Shown: in pieces, positions 1 to 8,326 of the stretch
Numbering within the stretch: position 1 is the stretch's first letter
How the letters are laid out: every line of letters begins with the position of its first letter
Assembly (NCBI GenBank): GCA_017440925.1
Contig: JAFSAP010000042.1
Location: forward strand, 1 to 44,076
From: Oscillospiraceae bacterium
GTDB lineage: Bacteria; Bacillota; Clostridia; Oscillospirales; Oscillospiraceae
Length of the DNA: 44,076 nt
Reading direction: 5' to 3'
Program-made: the position numbers and the translations under genes
The notes under the pieces: generated by a model
The model's database searches: none
What the model was told of the DNA's origin: nothing
What the model saw: only the letters and a program-made list of their open reading frames with translations

Positions 1-1
1 A

Positions 2-1018
2 TTACAGCAGCTTAGCGAAGTGCTTGATGGTGCGGACCATCTGGCTGGTGTAGGAGTTCTCGTTGTCGTACCAGGAAACAACCTGAACCTGGGTCAGGCC
101 GTTGCCCAGATCCAGAACCATGGTCTGGGTGGCATCGAACAGGGAACCGAAGCGCATGCCGATGATGTCGGAGGAAACGATCTCGTCCTCGTTGTAGCCG
201 TAGGACTCGTTGGCAGCAGCCTTCATAGCAGCGTTGATCTGCTCCTTGGTGACAGTGCCTTCAACAACAGCGTTCAGCATGGTGGAAGAACCGGTGGGGG
301 TGGGAACACGCTGTGCAGCGCCGATCAGCTTGCCAGCCAGCTCGGGAACGACCAGGCCGATAGCCTTGGCAGCGCCGGTGGAGTTGGGAACGATGTTCAC
401 AGCTGCAGCGCGGGAGCGGCGCAGGTCGCCCTTTCTCTGGGGGCCGTCCAGGGTCATCTGGTCGCCGGTGTAAGCGTGGATGGTGCACATAATGCCGGAC
501 TTGATGGGAGCCAGGTCATTCAGAGCCTTAGCCATGGGAGCCAGGCAGTTGGTGGTGCAGGAAGCGGCGGAGATGATGTGATCGTCCTTGGTCAGGGTCT
601 CGTGGTTGGTGTTGTAAACGATAGTGGGCAGGTCCTTGCCAGCGGGAGCAGAGATGATGACGTTCTTTGCGCCAGCATCGATGTGAGCCTGTGCCTTGGC
701 CTTGGTGGTGTAGAAGCCGGTGCACTCCAGGACAACGTCGACATTCAGCTCGCCCCAGGGCAGCTCAGCAGCGTTAGCCTTAGCGTAGATGGTGATCTTC
801 TTGCCGTCGACAGTGATGAAGTCCTCGCCAGCCTCAACAACATGACCCTGAGCAGCGTAATTGCCCTGGGTGGAGTCGTACTTCAGCAGGTGAGCCAGCA
901 TCTTGGGGGAGGTCAGGTCGTTGATAGCAACGATCTCAAAACCCTCAGCGCCGAACATCTGACGGAAAGCCAGACGGCCGATACGGCCAAAACCATTGAT
1001 TGCAACTTTAACAGACAT
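2..1018 (-). CDS. gap: Glyceraldehyde-3-phosphate dehydrogenase, type I
   Basis: Cytoplasmic glycolytic enzyme that oxidises glyceraldehyde 3-phosphate to 1,3-bisphosphoglycerate. The 338-residue product has the N-terminal Rossmann motif INGFGRIGR and an Asp at about residue 34 (VAIND), as in NAD-preferring enzymes. The catalytic segment [12 protein letters not shown] places the nucleophilic Cys at about residue 154; the substrate-binding stretch [12 protein letters not shown] and the C-terminal SWYDNENSY are also present, so the gene is full length. The ATG at 1018 is chosen over an in-frame ATG five codons upstream because GGAGGAA lies at the right distance from it and is overlapped by the upstream candidate. 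A sigma-A promoter lies about 90 bp upstream. Codon use is strongly biased, as expected for a very highly expressed gene. Confidence 0.98.
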   Translation of the reverse strand: MSVKVAINGFGRIGRLAFRQMFGAEGFEIVAINDLTSPKMLAHLLKYDSTQGNYAAQGHVVEAGEDFITVDGKKITIYAKANAAELPWGELNVDVVLECTGFYTTKAKAQAHIDAGAKNVIISAPAGKDLPTIVYNTNHETLTKDDHIISAASCTTNCLAPMAKALNDLAPIKSGIMCTIHAYTGDQMTLDGPQRKGDLRRSRAAAVNIVPNSTGAAKAIGLVVPELAGKLIGAAQRVPTPTGSSTMLNAVVEGTVTKEQINAAMKAAANESYGYNEDEIVSSDIIGMRFGSLFDATQTMVLDLGNGLTQVQVVSWYDNENSYTSQMVRTIKHFAKLL

Positions 1019-1104
1019 TGGAATTTCCTCCATTTCAAAATTACTGCTTTTTGGCAGTATATTAGACTTTGCAGGTACAGATATTGATATGTCCGTACGA
1101 ATTT

Positions 1105-1133
1105 ATTATACAATACCGCAACTTTCTTGTAAA
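1105..1133 (-). promoter_or_regulatory. gap promoter
   Basis: Read on the minus strand, TTTACA (1128-1133) and TATAAT (1105-1110) are separated by exactly 17 bp. The resulting leader of roughly 80 nt contains a small hairpin (ACTGC/GCAGT) before the ribosome binding site. Confidence 0.75.
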
Positions 1134-1189
1134 CTGTCAAATATGTATAAATCAAATATAATTATTTGAATTTTTGGTATATTTTGCTC

Positions 1190-1225
1190 AGAAAAACGAA
1201 ACCGGAGGCCATGGCAGCCTCCGGT
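1190..1225 (-). terminator. Terminator after the DUF3048 lipoprotein gene
   Basis: Minus-strand hairpin ACCGGAGGC/GCCTCCGGT (9-bp stem, 7-nt loop, 1201-1225) followed by the T-rich TTCGTTTTTC. It separates the lipoprotein gene from the gap promoter. Confidence 0.8.
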
Positions 1226-1288
1226 GAAGAAAACGTTTCCAGTGATCTTTTTTATCGCCCTTTTACCAATTTGCGGAATCCTGCTGCA

Positions 1289-2404
1289 TCAGGCGGCAGG
1301 CTCGGTTTCTGCAGGCTCCGGAGCTGTCCAGGTGACTTCTCCGGCAGGGGAAGAGATGGCAATATAGGTGTTGCCCACGCCGAAGGCAAGAGGTTCTCCC
1401 GCTTCTGTAAAGAACCGGAAGGGCTCCGTGTCGCCGCTGCAGCTCCAGGTGATGGGGATGATCTTACCGCCGCAGGCATAGTAGCCGGTACCGCCCTGCA
1501 GGAAATTGGCTTCATGGTAGCCATAGCCGATGGTGGTCATATCCGCAAACATAACCACCACATTGCGGAAGGTCTCGGGCTCTTCCGTGATCTGGTCCAC
1601 CATCATTTTTTCGTACTGCCAGTAGGTGTAGCGGCCTGTCTCGGCATCATACTTCATGATGGTGTCTTTCTTGGTGTTGTTATACTTGATGCGGATCTTG
1701 ATGTTTTGGGTAGGCTCACCATTGGCGGGGGTGCCGTCCTCTGTAAAAATAAAACCATAGTCAGTTTCCGGCAGGCCGGTGACCTGCTGACCGTCGGATT
1801 CTGCATAATCCCGGATGCCGGATCCAATGACGAACAGGTTGTGTTCGCCGTGCTTGTATTCCTTGTCCCGGTAGGCGGTGCCGGCTTTCAGAGGATCGTC
1901 AGTCTTGCGCATCAGAGAATCCACATTGTAGTGGGCAATACCATAGCCATTGGCATTGTTCAGAGCAAAGCCGGTGCCGCCGGCGTGGACCAGAACTGCG
2001 TTATAGTGGGAGGCGATGTCGTTGAAAATAGGCCGGGTGGAGCGGGTGGAACCGATGGCCTCCACCTGGGAGATATCGGAGAACAATGCCAGACACCGCA
2101 GCACACTGCCGTTGACAAACATTTCCATCAGGATATCAGCCTTCTGGGCATTGACGTGGGGAATGGCATCCCGGGTATTGCTGATGGTGGTGGCGAAGAT
2201 CCGGTTGGTAAAGGGGGTATTGGAAGTCTCGCCGTTCAGGGGATTGACATAGACCGGAGGTTCCGTGGTGGGCTCGGTGGTGGGTTCTGTGGTGGGCTCG
2301 GTGGTGGCTTCCGTAGTGGCTTCTGTGGTGGGCTCAGCAGGGGCCTTGCCGCAGCCGCACAGCAGCAGGCTCAGCACCAGAGCCAGTGCGATCCACTTTT
2401 TCAT
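1289..2404 (-). CDS. DUF3048 (YerB-type) lipoprotein
   Basis: Predicted extracytoplasmic lipoprotein of 371 residues. The signal peptide ends in a lipobox (LCGC, Cys about 16-18), followed by a low-complexity Thr/Glu/Pro linker (repeats of TTEP/TTEA, about residues 25-50). The remainder matches the two-part DUF3048 family, here recognised from stretches such as RSTRPIFNDIA and FLQGGTGYYACGG near the C-terminus; B. subtilis YerB is a member. The family's biochemical role is unknown and no catalytic residues can be assigned. The ATG at 2404 is used because GAAAGGAGC precedes it at good spacing. It follows the family-5 binding-protein gene by 23 bp and is probably cotranscribed with it and pgeF. 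Confidence 0.88.
   Translation of the reverse strand: MKKWIALALVLSLLLCGCGKAPAEPTTEATTEATTEPTTEPTTEPTTEPPVYVNPLNGETSNTPFTNRIFATTISNTRDAIPHVNAQKADILMEMFVNGSVLRCLALFSDISQVEAIGSTRSTRPIFNDIASHYNAVLVHAGGTGFALNNANGYGIAHYNVDSLMRKTDDPLKAGTAYRDKEYKHGEHNLFVIGSGIRDYAESDGQQVTGLPETDYGFIFTEDGTPANGEPTQNIKIRIKYNNTKKDTIMKYDAETGRYTYWQYEKMMVDQITEEPETFRNVVVMFADMTTIGYGYHEANFLQGGTGYYACGGKIIPITWSCSGDTEPFRFFTEAGEPLAFGVGNTYIAISSPAGEVTWTAPEPAETEPAA
2263..2337 (-). repeat. In-frame 12-bp tandem repeat (Thr/Glu/Pro linker)
   Basis: Degenerate tandem units of 12 bp within the DUF3048 lipoprotein gene encode PTTE/ATTE repeats between the lipobox and the folded domain. The unit is a multiple of three, so copy-number changes would alter linker length without breaking the frame. 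Confidence 0.75.
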
Positions 2405-2427
2405 ACAAACAGCTCCTTTCAAAACAG

Positions 2428-4017
2428 TTAGTCATAAACGGTATCGATCTGGATACCGGCCAGGGTCCTGCCCATAGAATAGTAGAAAGCGTTGTCGCGG
2501 GTGGGATTCAGATTGTAGAACAGGCCGCGCTCGGCATAAACAGCATGATAGCCAAAAAGCACGGGAATGATACGGCCATCGTCAGCGATCAGCTTCAGCA
2601 GCTCATAGGCGGTACCGCTGTTTTCCAGCGTATCCTTGCACAGATCCAGCAGGGAATCTGTGGGCAGGCCGCCGGAGCTGAGGTTGCCCCAGTGGCGGAA
2701 AAATTCTGAAAGGTCCATATTGGGAGGCAGGCGGGTCTGGCCCAGATACATGTCCCAGTTATTGGCCTGCAGCACTGCCTGGTAGGTATTGGTGCCGTAT
2801 TCCAGGGTTTCCGTAGGCAGGCCGTATTCTGTCAGTGCAGCGGCAATGCCCCGGGCGGTGCGGAGCCGGGCAGAGTCGTCGCTGTTGACCAGAAGCTGCA
2901 TTTTCCGGTCAGGATTCTTGGGATCCTTGGGGATGTTCCAGCTGCCGATGGCATCGATGAATTTGATGGGATCAAAGGCATACTGGGCGGCCAGGCTTTC
3001 GTTATAGTAAGGGGAGCTGGGGGAGGCAGCCAGGGAGGCAGCCTGGGCACGGTTGTTGTAGTTGTCTCTGATAATGGACTCCCGGTCAATGGCGTAGGTC
3101 AGCTTGGTGCGCAGGAAGCCGTCATCAAAGTAGTCGCTGTACAGAACATTGCAGCCCAGGAACAGGAATACACCGCTGTCCACATTCCAAAGCTCATAGT
3201 CGCAGCGGAAGTCTGCGTAGGAGTCGGACAGGGGATTGGCAACCACCAGGCTGACATCACCGAATTCGAACTCGTCACGAACCTTGGTATCGTTCTCTGC
3301 GGTGACAAGATTGACGGTCTGGGCGACTACAGGTGTTTCCACATTGGCCCACCAGTTGTGCACCCGGGTCAGGGAGGCGCCGTCCGAGCTGGTGGTAAAG
3401 GTATAGGGACCGGAACCCCGGGGATTGGGCGCTTCCACGTCCTCTGCTTTGACGATGGGCACATCCAGAAGCATGGGGAAGTTTTCAAAGGGGGTGGTCA
3501 GCATGAAAGTGACACCGCTGCCATCGTTGGACAGCTTCACCTCTGACAGATAGTAGCGGAACCGGGCTTCGTAGTAGTCATTGGCCATGGCATACTGGTA
3601 GCTGGCAATGACATCCTCCGGTGTGACCGGGGAACCGTCAGAGAAGGTGGCGTTGGGGTCCACATAACAGGTGTAGATCATGTTGGAAGGCGCCACCTGG
3701 AAGGCGGAGCACAGGATGGGAACCGCCTCGAAATTACTGTTTACGGTAAACAGGGGCTGGTACATCAGGGAGAACAGCACCCGGTTGTTCTGACTGTAGC
3801 CGATGAGGGGATTGAGTGAACGGTCGGGGTTGTAGGCCAGCGTGACTTTCTGGGGCTCTACTTCTTCCTCCACAAAGTCATCCGGCTCCATACCGTCGAG
3901 AACAATGGCATCACCGGTGGGAACATAGGCTTCCGGATCACCGCCCCGGATGGCGCAGCCGGAAAGACAGCTGCACAGCAGTGCAAAAATCAGCGCATAC
4001 AGGGTTGCTTTTTTCAT
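2428..4017 (-). CDS. Family-5 extracellular solute-binding lipoprotein (OppA/DppA type)
   Basis: Predicted lipid-anchored binding protein of 529 residues, a normal length for family-5 (peptide/nickel/glycoside) binding proteins. The N-terminus is a lipoprotein signal with LSGC (Cys 21), then an acidic linker, then the SBP_bac_5 fold: NPLIGYSQNN, a DGSPVTPEDVIASYQYA segment typical of the family, and GSGPYTF. The ATG at 4017 follows GGGGAGG and its ATG overlaps the stop of pgeF (ATGA), so translation is probably coupled. No permease or ATPase gene adjoins it, so it either serves a distant transporter or works alone. The ligand cannot be read from the sequence. Confidence 0.88.
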   Translation of the reverse strand: MKKATLYALIFALLCSCLSGCAIRGGDPEAYVPTGDAIVLDGMEPDDFVEEEVEPQKVTLAYNPDRSLNPLIGYSQNNRVLFSLMYQPLFTVNSNFEAVPILCSAFQVAPSNMIYTCYVDPNATFSDGSPVTPEDVIASYQYAMANDYYEARFRYYLSEVKLSNDGSGVTFMLTTPFENFPMLLDVPIVKAEDVEAPNPRGSGPYTFTTSSDGASLTRVHNWWANVETPVVAQTVNLVTAENDTKVRDEFEFGDVSLVVANPLSDSYADFRCDYELWNVDSGVFLFLGCNVLYSDYFDDGFLRTKLTYAIDRESIIRDNYNNRAQAASLAASPSSPYYNESLAAQYAFDPIKFIDAIGSWNIPKDPKNPDRKMQLLVNSDDSARLRTARGIAAALTEYGLPTETLEYGTNTYQAVLQANNWDMYLGQTRLPPNMDLSEFFRHWGNLSSGGLPTDSLLDLCKDTLENSGTAYELLKLIADDGRIIPVLFGYHAVYAERGLFYNLNPTRDNAFYYSMGRTLAGIQIDTVYD

Positions 4018-4814
4018 TTTTGAACCTCCCCGCACAGGATGATGGCACCCTGGCTTCCCCGGTCGCCCTTTGTGACCCGGTGGGACCAGAAACGGTCGGG
4101 GGTGCACATGGTGCAGGCATCACTGATCTCAATGTGCTGCACCCCTGCCCGGCGCAGTACCAGGGCATTGATGGCTTTTAAATCCAGGAAGAATTTTTCT
4201 CCCCGCTTTTCAATATACTGGTTCACTTCTTTGCCAAAGGCGGCTGTCATGGCTTCGGGCACATCGGCATCTGTTTCAAAGTGGCAGAGCCCCACATTGG
4301 GGCCGATGGCTGCCCGGATATCGGCGGGATTGGAGCCGAAATTTTCTGCCATGGCTTCCACAACCCGGGCACCGATACCCTTGGCAGTGCCCCGCCAGCC
4401 GGCATGGGCAGCGCCCACTGCGCCTGTGACAGGATCATGAAACAGCAGAGGCGTGCAGTCAGCGGTGAATACCAGCAGGGCAACACCGGGGGTGTTGGTT
4501 ACCAGCGCATCACACTGGGGGTAATTGCGGTGGCACAGGCCGTTGCAGTCTGCATCTGTTACCACCCGGACGATATCCGAATGGATCTGCATGGTCATTA
4601 CCAGCTTGTCCGGGTCAAAATTCAGAGCACGGCCCAGGATCCGGAGATTCTCTTCCACATTCTCCATGGAATCCCCACGGCCGATGGCCAGGTTCAGGCT
4701 GGACTGGCTTCCCGTGCTGACACCGCCGTGGCGGGTGGTGAAGCAATGGGAGGCAGTGATGCCCTCGGCGGTCAAATATTCTAATGTTCCTTGTTTCTTT
4801 GTAATTACAGACAT
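4014..4814 (-). CDS. pgeF: PgeF/YfiH-family multicopper-like purine nucleoside phosphorylase
   Basis: Cytoplasmic protein of 266 residues in the YfiH/YlmD (former polyphenol oxidase/laccase-domain) family. Members phosphorolyse or deaminate purine nucleosides and help peptidoglycan fidelity in E. coli. Visible family motifs are FTTRHGGVS at the N-terminus, SLNLAIGRGD, the ligand segment ADCTPLLFHD, and AHAGWRGTAKG, which carry the conserved Cys and His residues. The C-terminus has FWSHR and GRQG-like KGDRGSQG, so it is full length. The start at 4814 is preceded by GAGGAG. Its stop overlaps the start of the binding-protein gene by four bases. Confidence 0.93.
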   Translation of the reverse strand: MSVITKKQGTLEYLTAEGITASHCFTTRHGGVSTGSQSSLNLAIGRGDSMENVEENLRILGRALNFDPDKLVMTMQIHSDIVRVVTDADCNGLCHRNYPQCDALVTNTPGVALLVFTADCTPLLFHDPVTGAVGAAHAGWRGTAKGIGARVVEAMAENFGSNPADIRAAIGPNVGLCHFETDADVPEAMTAAFGKEVNQYIEKRGEKFFLDLKAINALVLRRAGVQHIEISDACTMCTPDRFWSHRVTKGDRGSQGAIILCGEVQK

Positions 4815-4826
4815 AATTTCTCCTCG

Positions 4827-4940
4827 AGTGTGGAGAGTTAAGAGTGGAGAGTGAAGTGGATGTGTCGGCTTTGCCGACGATTTAAATCATGGCCGAAGGC
4901 CATACCGAAACTCCACTCTTCACACTCCAAACTCCACACT
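4827..4940. repeat. Dispersed palindromic element between secA and pgeF
   Basis: A 114-bp non-coding unit with terminal inverted repeats AGTGTGGAG (4827-4835) and CTCCACACT (4932-4940), extended imperfectly inward by GAGTGGAG-like units. Two perfect internal hairpins are present: GTCGGC/GCCGAC (4864-4878) and ATGGCC/GGCCAT (4889-4903). It has no ORF and resembles small miniature-element-type repeats. It fills almost the whole gap downstream of secA. Confidence 0.75.
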
Positions 4941-4949
4941 TAAAATAGA

Positions 4950-7706
4950 TTAGCTGTCCATCTTCTCTTTCTGCATGCAGCACTTCTTATACTTCTTACC
5001 GCTGCCGCAGGGACAGGGATCGTTGGGGCCCACCTTTTTGGCGGCATTTCGGACAGGCTGCTTTTTCACCACAGACTTTGTGGCGGCAGCGGTGCCGGTC
5101 TCCTTGGCAACCTTTTCCCGCTTGACTTCCTGGTTGGTGCGCAGCTGCACCAGGAACATCCGGCGGATGGTTTCTTCCCGGATGGCCTGTATCATGGCTT
5201 CGAACATGGCAAAGCCTTCTTCCTTGTAGGCCACCACGGGGTCGTGGGAGGCATAGGAACGCAGGTGGATGCCCTGCTTCAGATCGTCCATGGCATCGAT
5301 GTTGTCCATCCAGTATTCGTCCACCACCCGCAGCATCACCACGCGCTCCAGTTCCCGCATGGTATTTTCGCCATAGAAGGCTTCCTTGGCCTCGTAGGTC
5401 TTGGCGGCGATTTCAAAGATGGTGTCGCTCAGTGCATCCGTTTTCATGCCGGTGAGCTGGCTGGCGCGGGCGGCCAGGGTGCCCCGGGCGAAGTAGATGC
5501 CTTCCATGGAATTTGCCAGACGGGCGAGGTTATCGGCATTGGCAACGCCGCCGTTTTCCCGGAGGGAATCGGCTACATTGCTTTCCACCAGGGCGCGGAG
5601 CATGCTCATCATGTTCTCCCGCAGGCTTTCGCCGTCCAGCACCTTCTGCCGCTGGGCGTAAATGACCTCACGCTGGGTATTCATAACGTTATCGTATTCC
5701 AGAACGTTCTTTCTGGCCCGGAAATGGCGGGATTCCACATTCTTCTGGGCATTTTCCACGGCATTGCTGAGGATCTTGGCGTCGATGGGGGTATCCTCAT
5801 CCAGTCCCAGGGTATCCATCATGCCCATGACCTTGTCGGTGGAGAACAGGCGCATCAGATCGTCCTGGAGGCTGAGGTAGAACCGGCTTTCACCGGGGTC
5901 GCCCTGACGGCCGGAACGGCCACGAAGCTGGTTGTCGATACGTCTCGATTCATGGCGCTCGGTGCCGATGATGTACAGGCCGCCGGCGGCACGGACTTTT
6001 TCGGCTTCGTCGGCAATTTCGGCTTTGTATTTTTTCAGAAGCTCCGTATATTTTGCCCGGACAGCCAGGATCTCGGGATCACTGGTTTCTGCATAGGAAT
6101 CGCATTCGCGCAGCAGTTCCTCCGGCAGACCGGTCTTTCTCAGTTCAGACTTTGCCAAAAATTCCGCGTTGCCGCCCAGCATGATGTCGGTACCGCGGCC
6201 GGCCATGTTGGTGGCGATGGTGACGGCGCCGTACTTACCGGCCTGGGCTACGATCTGGGCTTCCAGTTCATGGAACTTGGCGTTCAGCACATTGTGGGGA
6301 ATGCCTTCGCGCTTCAGCAGCTTGCTCAGCAGTTCACTGCGTTCAATGGAGATGGTGCCCACCAGCACAGGCTGGCCCTTGGCGTGGCATTCCTTCACCT
6401 GCCGGATGATGGCCCGGAACTTGCCCATTTCCGTCTTGTAGACCACATCGCTCTGGTCGATGCGGGCGATGGGACGGTTGGTGGGGATCTCCACCACGTC
6501 CAGCATATAGATGGAGGCAAATTCCTCTTCCTCCGTCAGTGCGGTACCGGTCATGCCGGAGAGCTTGTCATAGAGGCGGAAGAAATTCTGGAAGGTAATG
6601 GTGGCCAGGGTTTTGCTTTCCCCTGCTACGGTGACGCCTTCCTTGGCTTCGATGGCCTGGTGCAGACCCTCGTTGTAGCGGCGGCCATACATCAGACGGC
6701 CTGTGAACTCGTCAACAATGATGATTTCGCCGTCCTTCACCACATAGTCGATGTCCTTCTTCATAAGGCCCCGGGCCTTCATGGCCTGGTTGATGTGGTG
6801 GGTCAGGGTGGTGTTTTCAGCATCGGCCAGATTTTCCACACCGAAGTATTTTTCTGCCTTGGCAATACCGCGGGCGGTCAGAGAAACGGTGCGGGCCTTT
6901 TCATCCACGAAGTAGTCGCAGTCGTAATCATCCTGGACTTCCTTGGCTTCGGTCTTGGCAAAAACCTGGCGGCGCAGTGTGGAGACGAAGTAATCCGCCA
7001 TTTCGTACAGCTTGGAGGAATCCTCGCCCTTGCCGGAAATGATCAGGGGCGTACGGGCTTCGTCGATGAGGATGGAGTCCACTTCGTCCACGATGGCGAA
7101 GTTGTGGCCCCGCTGGACAAGCTCTGCTTTGTAAATGGCCATGTTGTCGCGCAGGTAGTCAAAACCCAGCTCGTTGTTGGTGCAGTAGGTAATGTCGGCA
7201 GCGTAGGCAGTCCGGCGCTCATTGGGCTGCATGCCGGGGATAATGAGGCCCACGGTCAGACCCATGTAGCGGTAGACCTTTCCCATCCATTCGCTGTCAC
7301 GCTTGGCAAGGTACTCGTTGACTGTGACCACATGGACGCCCCGGCCGGTCAGTGCATTTAAGTAGCAGGGCAGGATGGCCACCAAAGTCTTGCCTTCGCC
7401 GGTCTTCATTTCCGCGATTCTTCCCTGGTGCAGCACAATGCCGCCCAGCAGCTGCACGGGATAGGGGCGCATGCCCAGCACACGGTCGGCAGCTTCCCGG
7501 ATGGCGGCAAAGGCTTCGGGCAGAATGTCGTCCAGAGTCTCGCCGTTTTCCAGCCGCTCTTTGAATTCCGCTGTCTTGGCTTTCAGCGCTTCCTCGGAAA
7601 GGGCTTTGTATTCTTCTTCCAGCGCCAGGATCTTATCCACCGTGGGCTGGAGTTTCTTGACCTCCCGCTGGGAACGGGTGCCAAACAATTTATCAAAAAG
7701 TCCCAT
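4950..7706 (-). CDS. secA: Preprotein translocase ATPase SecA
   Basis: Motor ATPase that drives unfolded secretory proteins through SecYEG at the membrane. The 918-residue product has Walker A (MKTGEGKT, about residue 100), the VDEVDSILIDEARTPLI Walker B/DEAD region, the preprotein cross-linking domain, TNMAGRGTDI, and the arginine-rich GTERHESRRIDNQLRGRSGR motor motif. It ends in a complete SEC-C zinc site (CPCGSGKKYKKCC) that binds SecB/ribosomes. The start at 7706 (MGLFDKLFG) follows AAGGAG; an upstream in-frame ATG would add 14 unconserved residues. A TATAAT at 7757-7762 (minus strand) could be the -10, but its -35 is weak. Confidence 0.98.
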   Translation of the reverse strand: MGLFDKLFGTRSQREVKKLQPTVDKILALEEEYKALSEEALKAKTAEFKERLENGETLDDILPEAFAAIREAADRVLGMRPYPVQLLGGIVLHQGRIAEMKTGEGKTLVAILPCYLNALTGRGVHVVTVNEYLAKRDSEWMGKVYRYMGLTVGLIIPGMQPNERRTAYAADITYCTNNELGFDYLRDNMAIYKAELVQRGHNFAIVDEVDSILIDEARTPLIISGKGEDSSKLYEMADYFVSTLRRQVFAKTEAKEVQDDYDCDYFVDEKARTVSLTARGIAKAEKYFGVENLADAENTTLTHHINQAMKARGLMKKDIDYVVKDGEIIIVDEFTGRLMYGRRYNEGLHQAIEAKEGVTVAGESKTLATITFQNFFRLYDKLSGMTGTALTEEEEFASIYMLDVVEIPTNRPIARIDQSDVVYKTEMGKFRAIIRQVKECHAKGQPVLVGTISIERSELLSKLLKREGIPHNVLNAKFHELEAQIVAQAGKYGAVTIATNMAGRGTDIMLGGNAEFLAKSELRKTGLPEELLRECDSYAETSDPEILAVRAKYTELLKKYKAEIADEAEKVRAAGGLYIIGTERHESRRIDNQLRGRSGRQGDPGESRFYLSLQDDLMRLFSTDKVMGMMDTLGLDEDTPIDAKILSNAVENAQKNVESRHFRARKNVLEYDNVMNTQREVIYAQRQKVLDGESLRENMMSMLRALVESNVADSLRENGGVANADNLARLANSMEGIYFARGTLAARASQLTGMKTDALSDTIFEIAAKTYEAKEAFYGENTMRELERVVMLRVVDEYWMDNIDAMDDLKQGIHLRSYASHDPVVAYKEEGFAMFEAMIQAIREETIRRMFLVQLRTNQEVKREKVAKETGTAAATKSVVKKQPVRNAAKKVGPNDPCPCGSGKKYKKCCMQKEKMDS

Positions 7707-7822
7707 AATTAACTCCTTCGTATTGTTCAGATGGCAATAACAAACCATTTTCCGGTATTATAGCACACCTGTAAAGAAAAATATATACAATTTTGTGAAT
7801 AATCTGCTTAGAAACGGATGAT

Positions 7823-8195
7823 GTTCCTTTCTTGTCGCTGAACAAGAAAGGAACCAAAGAAGTCAGCTCAAGAGGCGCTGAGTTGCTTGCTCAGCTCCGC
7901 GCTAAGAGCCGGGCTTACGCCCGGTTGCGCTCTGCACGCACCTGCGGGCGCAGCCGCAAGCAAAGCCGCCCTCTTGAGAATCTCCCGGCACGCATCGCCA
8001 CAGGCTCTGGAGCACTTTAACCTAAATCCTGTTTAAGCAGAAAATGTACCGATTTTCTGCTTAAAGGGGAATACGTTGCAAATTTGTACAATGCTTCTGT
8101 AGAGCGGCGGGGGATTGCAAAGGGGGCGCATTTGCACGTAGCGCCCCTTTGCTCGGCTTCTTTTCGCCCTTTTCTTGCCGAAACAAGAAAAGGGC
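7823..8195. repeat. Hairpin-rich gene-free region between secA and the GntR operon
   Basis: This is most of a 620-bp gap with no supported gene. It begins with a perfect 13-bp stem (7823-7835/7842-7854, loop of 6) and ends with a perfect 12-bp stem (8166-8177/8184-8195, loop of 6); both share the core TTTCTTG/CAAGAAA. Between them are an outer 9-bp pair CTCAAGAGG/CCTCTTGAG (7867-7875/7970-7978) enclosing smaller hairpins, a perfect 14-bp stem (8032-8045/8052-8065) and a GC-rich stem with one bulge (8117-8129/8141-8152). Reading frames across it have no family features. It may be a composite intergenic repeat or a structured RNA; the sequence alone does not decide. Confidence 0.7.
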
Positions 8196-8257
8196 AAGTG
8201 TTCTCTTCGATATACTGAAAAGCTTTCAGTTTTAAAGAAATCTTAATTATCCCTCCA

Positions 8258-8286
8258 TTGACAAAAACTGTATGAAGTATTATACT
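8258..8286 (+). promoter_or_regulatory. Promoter of the GntR-ABC operon
   Basis: Perfect -35 TTGACA (8258-8263) and near-consensus -10 TATACT (8281-8286) are separated by 17 bp. The ribosome binding site and first ATG lie about 40 bp downstream, with the palindromic operator directly after the -10. Confidence 0.9.
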
Positions 8287-8314
8287 AACTGTACTAGAAC
8301 AGTTAGTACAGTTA
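8286..8314. promoter_or_regulatory. Palindromic operator of the GntR-type regulator
   Basis: Perfect 11-bp inverted repeat TAACTGTACTA / TAGTACAGTTA around a 7-bp centre. A second shifted palindrome, TAACTGT...ACAGTTA, sits inside it. The site starts at the last base of the -10 and covers the transcription start, so bound regulator would block initiation. Inference: autoregulatory site of the gene that starts at 8327. Confidence 0.85.
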
Positions 8315-8326
8315 AGGAGGAATGTT

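Noticed and set aside
4861-4903. The two small hairpins between secA and pgeF as a secA terminator
   Set aside because: Neither is followed by a T-run on the minus strand; they are better explained as the interior of the palindromic element.
5244-7361. A 705-codon open frame on the plus strand, opposite secA
   Set aside because: It is antisense to an unmistakable secA. Long mirror frames are common in GC-rich biased genes, and its product is low-complexity with no family match.
7832-8020. A 62-codon plus-strand reading frame in the secA/GntR gap
   Set aside because: It starts inside a perfect hairpin, runs through further inverted repeats, has an Arg/Ser-rich low-complexity product and no ribosome binding site.
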